Below, piece after piece: positions 1 through 6,325 of a stretch of DNA of 15,698 nt. The notes under the pieces were generated by a model. That model saw nothing but the letters and a program-made list of their open reading frames with translations. It searched no databases and was not told the DNA's origin. A program made the translations under genes and the position numbers. Positions within the stretch are counted from its first letter, which is position 1; the number at the start of each line of letters is the position of its first letter. The DNA comes from Prolixibacteraceae bacterium. Lineage in GTDB: Bacteria > Bacteroidota > Bacteroidia > Bacteroidales > Prolixibacteraceae. Where the stretch lies: contig DPRM01000005.1 in assembly GCA_003537645.1 (NCBI GenBank), forward strand, positions 2,586 through 18,283. Reading direction: 5' to 3'.

Positions 1-297
1 GAAGTCTATTATTTCCATTTCAGCTCTCGCTGTGTAACGTGTAAAACCGTTGAAGCTGAAGCGAAAGCTGATGTGCAAAACCTTTATTTCGGAGAAGTGA
101 GTTTCAAGGCCATTAACCTTGACGATGATTCCAGCAAGGCGATTGCTGAAAAACTGAAGATTTCAGGGCAAACATTACTCATTGTTAAAGGTGACCAAAA
201 AATTAACCTTACCAATGAAGGGTTTATGTATGCCATGTCGAACCCTGTCAAGTTCAAATCAATCATCAAAGCAAAGATTGATGTACTTCTTAATTAA
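1..297 (+). CDS. ArsF-like thioredoxin-fold protein (5' end outside the window)
   Basis: The reading frame is open from base 1 and ends at 297, so the N-terminus, including any signal peptide, is missing; an internal ATG at 73 is not a credible start because the conserved motif lies before it. The visible part opens with a thioredoxin-like strand (VYYFHF) followed by a CxxC pair, SRCVTCKTVE, with cysteines at visible residues 11 and 14. A beta-alpha-beta pattern follows, ending in a charged helix. This matches the small family named after ArsF of the ArsEFG system for nitroaromatic arsenicals, although the nitroreductase role of ArsF homologs is family lore, not visible here. A thiol-disulfide carrier role is equally plausible. 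The gene lies 7 bases before the ArsG/CcdA-like gene and is probably cotranscribed with it. A relative of this protein lies at 15016-15420. Confidence 0.72.
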   Translation, partial: EVYYFHFSSRCVTCKTVEAEAKADVQNLYFGEVSFKAINLDDDSSKAIAEKLKISGQTLLIVKGDQKINLTNEGFMYAMSNPVKFKSIIKAKIDVLLN

Positions 298-304
298 GAA
301 ATAA

Positions 305-1003
305 ATGGATTTTTTTAACAGTATTTTAGAAAACAGCACTATGCCTTGGGTTACGGCATTTGTGCTGGGATTAATGACTGCAATCAGTCCTTGTCCGTTA
401 GCGACAAACATAACGGCGGTGGGTTTTATCAGCAAGGACATTGAAGATAGAAAACGGGTTTTTATCAACGGCCTACTTTACACACTGGGACGTGCAATTT
501 CATATACTGCCATTGCCCTGATCATTTATTTTGGAGCCGATCAGTTCAAATTTTCCGGTTTCTTCCAACGATACGGCGAAAAAATTCTGGGACCTCTGCT
601 GATTATCATTGGCTTGTTTATGCTCGGTGTGATTAAAATCAAATTTCCAGGTGTAAACGGACTAACTTCCAAAATGGAAACGAAAACAAAATGGGGATAT
701 TTTGATACCATTTTACTGGGAATGGTTTTCGCATTGGCTTTTTGTCCTTACAGTGGCGTACTTTATTTCGGGATGCTTATTCCTATGACCATTGGCAGCG
801 CAAGCGGATTGTATTTACCCATCGTTTTTGCACTGGCAACAGGTATTCCTGTCATCATTTTTGCATGGATACTGGCCTTCGCCGTTTCCGGCATCGGTAA
901 TGTTTACAACAAGGTAAAAACGTTCGAACTGTGGTTCCGCAAGGTGATTGCCGTACTCTTTATTGCTGTAGGTATCTATTACATTATCAGGGTATTCTTT
1001 TAA
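305..1003 (+). CDS. ArsG/CcdA-like membrane protein (thiol-disulfide transporter or aromatic-arsenical permease family)
   Basis: This 232-residue integral membrane protein has about six hydrophobic segments and almost no soluble domain, the size and layout of CcdA, the short form of the DsbD membrane domain. Two cysteines sit where CcdA keeps its redox pair: C30 in the first helix (AISPCPLATN) and C147 in the fourth (LAFCPYSGVLYFG). Each is next to proline, as in CcdA. Homologs beside ArsF are called ArsG and were proposed to export trivalent aminoaromatic arsenicals. The cysteine pair suggests instead, or in addition, electron transfer from cytoplasmic thioredoxin to a periplasmic CxxC partner, for which the gene 7 bases upstream is the obvious candidate. 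The membrane location and family are secure; the substrate is not. Confidence 0.78.
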   Translation: MDFFNSILENSTMPWVTAFVLGLMTAISPCPLATNITAVGFISKDIEDRKRVFINGLLYTLGRAISYTAIALIIYFGADQFKFSGFFQRYGEKILGPLLIIIGLFMLGVIKIKFPGVNGLTSKMETKTKWGYFDTILLGMVFALAFCPYSGVLYFGMLIPMTIGSASGLYLPIVFALATGIPVIIFAWILAFAVSGIGNVYNKVKTFELWFRKVIAVLFIAVGIYYIIRVFF

Positions 1004-1019
1004 AAAAATTTGATTTCTA

Positions 1020-1039
1020 TGTTCGTTGTTTTACGAACA
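1020..1039 (+). promoter_or_regulatory. Perfect 7-bp inverted repeat in the gap before the permease gene
   Basis: TGTTCGT (1020-1026) and ACGAACA (1033-1039) are exact reverse complements separated by 6 bases, followed by ATTTTATTAT. This is the largest gap in the window (51 bases). The repeat could be an operator for a dimeric repressor such as the ArsR protein encoded 1.6 kb downstream, or a short RNA hairpin acting as attenuator or weak terminator. The symmetry is seen directly; the function is inference. There is no GC-rich stem with a long T run, so I do not call it a terminator. Confidence 0.45.
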
Positions 1040-1054
1040 ATTTTATTATAAAAC

Positions 1055-2101
1055 ATGGAAAAAAGAAAAAAAATAAAACTCATTGCCGCTGTGGCATTGA
1101 TACTGCCTGCATTAATCTTGCTGTATTTCATACTACAGCCTTTGGTTGATTACTTAACTTATGGTCTGATCGGATTAAATGCAGAAACTCACCTTGGGGC
1201 AGCCATCAATTTTTTTATTTACGATACCATTAAAATCCTGATTTTATTGTTTCTCATTAGTTCGCTGATGGGTCTGGTAAATGCCTATTTCCCGGTTGAC
1301 AGACTTCGTATTTATTTGACCACAAAAAAAATGTACGGGCTTCAGTACTTTTTCGCATCGTTATTTGGCGCCATTACGCCTTTTTGTTCCTGTTCGTCCA
1401 TTCCGCTTTTTATTGGTTTTGTAAAAGGAGGAATACCGCTGGGGGTAACTTTTGCTTTTTTAATTACCTCACCCTTGGTTAACGAGGTTGCCGTAGCCAT
1501 GTTCCTTGGTTTATTCGGAATTAAAGCAACGCTTGTTTATGCCATTAGCGGCATATTATTGGGAACAATTGGCGGCTTTATTCTTGGTAAGTTCAAATTA
1601 GACCGGTATCTGTCTGACTGGGTAAAGGAAATTCAGGCCAACTCGGAACAGGAATCGGAACAATGGGAAATTGACCGGACTCCGTTTATCGACCGGTTGC
1701 CCATTATCATTCACGAAGGCTGGGAAATTGTGCGGAAAGTTTTACTATATGTAATTATTGGAATTGCCATTGGCGCGGCCATGCACGGTTACGTTCCTGA
1801 AAATTTCTTTACCGAATATCTTTCGGCAGATAAATGGTATGCTGTGCCGCTTGCCGTAATTCTTGCCGTTCCGATGTATGCCAACGCTGCGGGGATCGTT
1901 CCGGTCATTCAGGTTTTTGTTGCCAAAGGTGTTCCGCTGGGTACTGCTCTCGCTTTTATGATGGCAGTTGTAGGTTTATCATTGCCAGAAGCTACTCTGC
2001 TTAAGAAGGTGATGAAGTGGAAACTCATTGGTATTTTCTTCGGAACCATCACCGTGTTCATTATTATACTAGGATACCTATTTAATATGATTTTAAAATG
2101 A
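1055..2101 (+). CDS. ArsP-type permease (PF03773 family) with CxC motif
   Basis: This 348-residue polytopic membrane protein belongs to the predicted permease family that includes ArsP, an exporter of trivalent organoarsenicals, and related Cu/Zn efflux proteins. The signature is in the first half: ITPFCSCSSIPLF with C111 and C113, followed by a glycine-rich helix and the SPLVNE motif. The chain is a tandem repeat. FPVDRLRIYL near residue 79 and VPENFFTEYL near 247 each precede a helix pair, and the second copy lacks the cysteines (PMYANAAGIVP). A hydrophilic acidic loop (about residues 181-210) joins the halves. The start at 1055 gives a short basic leader (MEKRKKIK) before the first helix. 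The stop overlaps the rhodanese start by 4 bases, so the two are translationally coupled. Export of a thiol-bound metalloid or metal is inferred from family and context. Confidence 0.82.
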   Translation: MEKRKKIKLIAAVALILPALILLYFILQPLVDYLTYGLIGLNAETHLGAAINFFIYDTIKILILLFLISSLMGLVNAYFPVDRLRIYLTTKKMYGLQYFFASLFGAITPFCSCSSIPLFIGFVKGGIPLGVTFAFLITSPLVNEVAVAMFLGLFGIKATLVYAISGILLGTIGGFILGKFKLDRYLSDWVKEIQANSEQESEQWEIDRTPFIDRLPIIIHEGWEIVRKVLLYVIIGIAIGAAMHGYVPENFFTEYLSADKWYAVPLAVILAVPMYANAAGIVPVIQVFVAKGVPLGTALAFMMAVVGLSLPEATLLKKVMKWKLIGIFFGTITVFIIILGYLFNMILK

Positions 2102-2586
2102 AAACAACAGAGAAACCCTCATTACAGGATTTTCATATTGAAGGAATAAAGCATATCAATCCTTCAGATGCACTGGAAGCCATAACCAAAGGCGAAGCAG
2201 TAATGCTCGATGTACGCGAATTGAACGAAGTGAAACTGGAAAGTGTACCGCTCGACCGGGTCTTAAATCACCCTATGTCGGTTATCATGGATCGATTGCC
2301 TTACATCGCGAAAGACCAGAATATAATTGTCGCCTGTCCGGGAGGTGTACGAAGCGTTAAGGTTGCTAATTTACTTATTCAGCAAGGCTACCCCAATGTT
2401 GCTAATCTCGATGGCGGATTAATGATGTGGAAAACAAAAGGATTGCCTTTCGATAGTAATATTTCTGTAGGTGGATGTGGGTGCAATTCTGGCACACCTG
2501 CAAAAACAGACTTTACTACCCTAAAACTCAATATCAGTGAAAATTTAAGTAAGAACATCGATTTTAAAAATATAAAGAGGATTTAA
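2098..2586 (+). CDS. Single-domain rhodanese-like sulfurtransferase with a CGC tail
   Basis: This 162-residue protein has one rhodanese domain (about residues 18-115). It shows the DVRE motif at 38-41 and an active-site loop CPGGVRS with C80 as the expected persulfide-forming cysteine and R85 closing the loop. Downstream of the domain is a glycine-flanked C127-G-C129 pair followed by a low-complexity basic tail, which is not part of the standard fold. No signal peptide is seen, so it is probably cytoplasmic. Rhodaneses move sulfane sulfur or reduce thiol-bound oxyanions. Its 4-base overlap with the permease suggests it prepares or delivers the exported substrate, for example by thiolation or selenium/arsenic-thiol chemistry. 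That coupling is inferred. The CGC tail could be a metal or metalloid ligand or a resolving pair. Confidence 0.85.
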   Translation: MKTTEKPSLQDFHIEGIKHINPSDALEAITKGEAVMLDVRELNEVKLESVPLDRVLNHPMSVIMDRLPYIAKDQNIIVACPGGVRSVKVANLLIQQGYPNVANLDGGLMMWKTKGLPFDSNISVGGCGCNSGTPAKTDFTTLKLNISENLSKNIDFKNIKRI

Positions 2587-2593
2587 TTCAAAA

Positions 2594-2610
2594 TTGGTTC
2601 ATAAAACCAA
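2594..2610 (+). promoter_or_regulatory. Inverted repeat just upstream of the ArsR-family start codon
   Basis: TTGGTT (2594-2599) and AACCAA (2605-2610) are exact reverse complements with a 5-base spacer, ending 5 bases before the ATG at 2616. The position suits an autoregulatory operator of a winged-helix dimer, or an mRNA hairpin covering the ribosome landing site. The symmetry is certain; a 6-bp AT-containing repeat can arise by chance, so the function is uncertain. Confidence 0.4.
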
Positions 2611-2615
2611 ATATC

Positions 2616-2987
2616 ATGGAAACATCCGATTATACTGAAATTGCCCTGAAACTTTCACCAATGCTTAATGCCCTTTCACATCCGGCGAGGTTGCAAATCA
2701 TGTTGCATCTGGCAAAATACAATGGATGCCAGGCCGGAAGTATTTCAGGAAAATTGCCGCTTGCAAAATCTACAGTCTCGGAACACCTGAGTAAATTAAG
2801 GGAAGCCGGTTTAATTACTTGCATCGCCGATGGAACTTGCTCAAACTATCAGATTAGCGATGAAGGTTACGAAATGGTAAAAGCAAGTTTTAATGAATTT
2901 TTGGATTTGATGGAACAAAGTCGGGCAAAACGCAGCGATTGTTGCCCAGTTCATCAGGGGAATACCCAAGTATTCTCGCACATTTGA
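2616..2987 (+). CDS. ArsR/SmtB-family transcriptional repressor
   Basis: This 123-residue winged helix-turn-helix protein is of the usual size for ArsR/SmtB regulators, which leave the DNA when metal or metalloid binds. The N-terminal helix contains ALSHPARLQIM, a hallmark of the family. The recognition helix is LAKSTVSEHLSKL (about 49-61), and the beta wing carries ITCIADGTCSNYQI. Cysteines at 38, 69, 75, 109 and 110 plus H113 in the tail (SDCCPVH) are candidate ligands. The classic ELCVCDL inducer site of E. coli ArsR is absent, so the sensing site would lie in the wing or the C-terminus. The gene is 29 bases downstream of the rhodanese gene and upstream of the efflux genes, so it probably controls one or both blocks. 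The inducer could be As(III), Zn/Cd or another thiophilic ion. Confidence 0.88.
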   Translation: METSDYTEIALKLSPMLNALSHPARLQIMLHLAKYNGCQAGSISGKLPLAKSTVSEHLSKLREAGLITCIADGTCSNYQISDEGYEMVKASFNEFLDLMEQSRAKRSDCCPVHQGNTQVFSHI

Positions 2988-3030
2988 ATTACACTAAAAG
3001 AAATGTAGTTCAAAACATTATAAAAAAATC

Positions 3031-3933
3031 ATGGAAGAACATCATCATCACGCACCCAAAATTTCGAACCTGAACAGGGCATTCATTATTGGCATTGCAA
3101 TCAATCTGTTGTATGTTTTTATCGAGTTCGGTGCAGGATTGTACTACGATTCTCTTGCTTTAATTTCTGATGCCGGTCACAACCTCACCGATGTAGCATC
3201 CTTGGCTTTGGCCTTGCTTGCTTTTCGTTTGGCCAAAGTAAAGTCAAACGATAAATTCACTTACGGTTACCGCAAATCAACCATTCTGGTATCGCTCATT
3301 AATTCGGTGGTGCTGTTTATTACCATTGGTGGGATTCTTTGGGAAAGTTTCAGTCGGTTGAATAATCCGGTGGTTGTTGAAGGCCTTCCCATCTCGGTTG
3401 TTGCCGGAATAGGAATCGTTATCAATGCTGTTTCGGCGTTTCTGTTTTTCAAGGATAAAGACAGCGATCTGAACGTGAAGGGCGCTTACCTGCATCTGAT
3501 GGCCGATGCAGCAGTTTCGCTTGGCGTAGTGATTTCCGGAGTACTGATCTTCTTTTTTCACCTCTACTGGCTCGATTTGGTGATGAGTTTGGTAATTGTG
3601 CTGGTTATTTTTTATTCAACCTGGAACCTTTTCAAAGACAGCCTTTCTCTTACGCTCGATGGTGTTCCAAAAGGCATTCAACTCGATGATGTAATTTCAG
3701 AAATTAAAGAAGTGGAAGGCGTTCTTGATGTTCACCACCTGCATGTTTGGGCAATCAGCACGTCACAAAATGCCATGACCGCGCATATTCTCATTTCTCC
3801 GAATACAGGGATGGAACAACAAAACCTAATCAAGAAAAAAATTAAACAAGAGTTGGAGCATGTCAACATTCATCATGCAACGCTCGAATTTGAAACTGAA
3901 GATGAAAATTGTGTGGATACGAATACAATCTGA
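3031..3933 (+). CDS. CzcD/ZitB-type cation diffusion facilitator (Zn/Cd/Co efflux)
   Basis: This 300-residue protein has six predicted helices and a cytoplasmic C-terminal domain, the standard cation diffusion facilitator design: a proton-driven exporter moving divalent metal from cytoplasm to periplasm. The transport site is visible as HxxxD in helix 2 (H50, D54, within SDAGHNLTD) and HxxxD in helix 5 (H155, D159, within HLMADA), the pattern of zinc-preferring members. The cytoplasmic domain (about 215-290) has the dimer-stabilising metal ligands typical of the group (VHHLHVW around 234-240, H252, HHATLEFE at 281-288). A run of four histidines at residues 4-7 may gather metal at the entrance. 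The fit to CzcD/ZitB is strong. Zinc as main substrate is a family-based inference. Metal delivered to the periplasm could be taken up by the RND complex encoded next. Confidence 0.92.
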   Translation: MEEHHHHAPKISNLNRAFIIGIAINLLYVFIEFGAGLYYDSLALISDAGHNLTDVASLALALLAFRLAKVKSNDKFTYGYRKSTILVSLINSVVLFITIGGILWESFSRLNNPVVVEGLPISVVAGIGIVINAVSAFLFFKDKDSDLNVKGAYLHLMADAAVSLGVVISGVLIFFFHLYWLDLVMSLVIVLVIFYSTWNLFKDSLSLTLDGVPKGIQLDDVISEIKEVEGVLDVHHLHVWAISTSQNAMTAHILISPNTGMEQQNLIKKKIKQELEHVNIHHATLEFETEDENCVDTNTI

Positions 3934-3949
3934 AATAATAAGACGTAAT

Positions 3950-5263
3950 ATGATAAAAAAAACATTTTGGCTTTTGGGGTTGATGTGGATTTCGACAGGA
4001 AGCCTGTTTGCGCAGGAAACATTGCCACGGCTATCCCTGACCCAATTGCTCGACAGCGCGGTACAGCGCAACTACCTGTTGCAGGCCAATGAGAAAAACA
4101 TTGCCATCAAACAGGCTGAAATTGAAATACTGAAAACCAATTACCAGCCACGTATCAGCACCTCTGCAACTGCTTCGTTTTGGAAGTTCCTGTTGCCCAA
4201 TAAAGAAAAGCTACTTGGCAACACATTGACGGATGTTTACACTGATATAACAGCTTATCAAACCATTTACGACTGGGGCGAAAACAAGGTGAAAACATCG
4301 GTGGTGAAAGATGAAATTTTGCTGAACGACGACGTACGCAGGCAAATCCGGAACACGATCATTTGGGGCGTTTCAGATGCCTATTTCGAAGCGCTAAAAG
4401 CCGAATCGGAAGTTTCAGTGCACTTCAACGCTATACATCAATTGAAATCACACCTTCAATATGCCGAAAATCTTTACAAAATTGGCAAGGTCTCGGGGGT
4501 GGACGTGCTGAAAATCAACGTGCAAATTTCAGTGGAGGAAAAAGCCCTGCAGAAAGCTCAAAATGCTGTAACGAGTCAATACATTAAAATAAGAAGGCTT
4601 TGCAACCTCGAAAACAGCGGTTCGTTTGAAATGGAGAATTCATCTGAAAACTATTACCGTGAGTTTCAAAACCGCATTTTTATATCCGATTCGTTGTACG
4701 CTGAAGTTCTCCGGAACCACCCTGCTTTGAACGCTTCCGATCTTAAAATGAGCATGGAAACGAAACAAAAAGAGATTTCCAGATTGCAAAACCGTCCTGA
4801 GCTCTATTCTTATGGCATAGCCAGTTGGGAACACGGTTACCTTCCTTTTGGCTCTAACTTTAATTATAACATTGGCGCCGGGATTCGCTATACGATTCCG
4901 TATTGGGGCGGGAGCAGCTACAAAACAAAAATGCTGCAAAGCGATATTCGGATAGAACAAATGGGCGATGAAAAGAACCAAACTTTTCTTGACATCAGAA
5001 AAGAAATTGATGTGGTACTGAATGAAATCAGCGACAAGAGAAGCGAAATTACAAACAACGAAAAAATTATCCGGCTGACACAAGAAACCTTAAACAATAC
5101 ACTGGTGAAATACCAAAGCGGGCAAGGTCCTATTATCGACGTGCTTGATGCGGAATCAATTTTAACCGAAACAACCATTGCATACCGAAAATCAACTTTG
5201 GCTTACCTGCAATCATTAGGGAAACTGAATTACCTGACCGGAAACGACAAATATCCATTTTAA
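3950..5263 (+). CDS. TolC-family outer-membrane efflux channel
   Basis: This is a 437-residue outer-membrane factor. I start it at 3950 (MIKKTFWLLG...), because that gives a clear signal peptide ending SLFAQ, typical of Bacteroidota. The upstream in-frame ATG at 3860 would add 30 charged residues, bury the signal and overlap the CDF gene by 74 bases. The mature protein has the duplicated OEP layout: long alpha-helical, glutamine- and lysine-rich segments (about 30-60, 125-215, 285-330, 355-430) alternating with short beta stretches, and the repeat-end sequences YKIGKVSGVDVL and YQSGQGPIIDVLDAE in equivalent positions of the two halves. It would form the trimeric exit duct for the adaptor and pump encoded 12 bases and about 1 kb downstream. 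Confidence 0.9.
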   Translation: MIKKTFWLLGLMWISTGSLFAQETLPRLSLTQLLDSAVQRNYLLQANEKNIAIKQAEIEILKTNYQPRISTSATASFWKFLLPNKEKLLGNTLTDVYTDITAYQTIYDWGENKVKTSVVKDEILLNDDVRRQIRNTIIWGVSDAYFEALKAESEVSVHFNAIHQLKSHLQYAENLYKIGKVSGVDVLKINVQISVEEKALQKAQNAVTSQYIKIRRLCNLENSGSFEMENSSENYYREFQNRIFISDSLYAEVLRNHPALNASDLKMSMETKQKEISRLQNRPELYSYGIASWEHGYLPFGSNFNYNIGAGIRYTIPYWGGSSYKTKMLQSDIRIEQMGDEKNQTFLDIRKEIDVVLNEISDKRSEITNNEKIIRLTQETLNNTLVKYQSGQGPIIDVLDAESILTETTIAYRKSTLAYLQSLGKLNYLTGNDKYPF

Positions 5264-5275
5264 ATACTGAAGATA

Positions 5276-6325
5276 ATGAGACAATCACTAAAATACATCG
5301 CATTAATAGCCATCGCCGGAAGCATTATTTTGCCATCGTGCAAAAGTGGTGAACAGAAGGCAACTCAACTGGTGGCAAAAAAGTCGCCTTTGGTTAAAGT
5401 TCAGCCTGCTACAAAAACTAAAATGGTTTCGTTTATCGACATTACAGGAACCATACAGGCCAATGTTTTTACCGACATCAAATCACCTGTTGACGGGATT
5501 ATCGAAACACTTTTTGCACGTGAAAACCAACGGACAGAAAAGGACAAGATAATTGCAGTTATCAACCCGAACGACCGGCTTTCGCTTATTGCCAACAATC
5601 AGTTGCAGATTGGTCAATTGGAACAAAAAGTAAAAGCTGCCGATAAAACTTCTGCGGAATACAATTCATTGTTGCAGGAACTCGAAAAGGCCAAAAGCAA
5701 TTTTGAATATGCCAAAAATATGTACCAAACCGTTCCAGTTATCTGCCCAATGAGTGGGGTGGTAACACAACGGTGGCTCGATCAGGGAAGCCAGGTCGGT
5801 GCAAAAGAAAAAATCATCACCATCAGCGATATGAACTCACTGGTGATTAAAGCTGAAGCAAACGAAACCTATTTTGAAGCGATAAAACAAGGTAAAAAAC
5901 TGCCTATTATCCTGAATGCCTACCCGAATGATACTTTAGCCGGAACCATTAGTTTGGTTTATCCTCAAATTGACCCGGTTACGCGAACCGTTAAGTTCGA
6001 CATCAAAATTCAAAACTTCAAAAAAAGCTTATTACCGGGGATGATGGCTTCCATCAAAATTGCAGTATCAGTAAATGAAAATGCGATTGCAGTACCCAGC
6101 GATGCAGTTGTAACTTCTCCCGACAACAAGAATTTCTTATATATAGTTGATAAAGATAGTATTGCATTCAAGCGGATGGTCACGACAGGTGTTACTTCGG
6201 GGCCTAAAATTGAAATTGTTAAAGGATTGCAAGGAAACGAAAAAGTGGTTGTTTCAGGGCAGGAAATGTTGAAAGACAGCCTGCAGGTAAAAATTATGGG
6301 TACTCCTAAAACGGCGAAGAAATGA
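5276..6325 (+). CDS. RND efflux periplasmic adaptor subunit (membrane-fusion lipoprotein)
   Basis: This 349-residue protein belongs to the HlyD/AcrA-like adaptors. The N-terminus is a lipoprotein signal with lipobox LPSC (C22), so the mature protein should be anchored to the inner membrane by its lipid. The domains follow the family order. Two lipoyl half-motifs (SPVDGIIETLFARENQ near 71-87 and CPMSGVVTQRWLDQG near 157-171) flank a short helical hairpin of about 45 residues. A beta-barrel follows (about 185-275, with DPVTRTVKF), then a membrane-proximal domain to the end. The short hairpin is less usual for drug pumps of the AcrA type. It overlaps the pump gene by 4 bases (ATGA), indicating coupled translation. 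Confidence 0.9.
   Translation: MRQSLKYIALIAIAGSIILPSCKSGEQKATQLVAKKSPLVKVQPATKTKMVSFIDITGTIQANVFTDIKSPVDGIIETLFARENQRTEKDKIIAVINPNDRLSLIANNQLQIGQLEQKVKAADKTSAEYNSLLQELEKAKSNFEYAKNMYQTVPVICPMSGVVTQRWLDQGSQVGAKEKIITISDMNSLVIKAEANETYFEAIKQGKKLPIILNAYPNDTLAGTISLVYPQIDPVTRTVKFDIKIQNFKKSLLPGMMASIKIAVSVNENAIAVPSDAVVTSPDNKNFLYIVDKDSIAFKRMVTTGVTSGPKIEIVKGLQGNEKVVVSGQEMLKDSLQVKIMGTPKTAKK

Noticed and set aside
2988..3030. Weak AATGT...ACATT inverted repeat before the CDF gene
   Set aside because: Only 5 AT-rich base pairs with an 8-base loop; expected by chance.
3860..3949. Longer N-terminus for the TolC-family gene starting at 3860
   Set aside because: It would overlap the CDF gene by 74 bases and put 30 charged residues before a clean signal peptide; the ATG at 3950 fits better.
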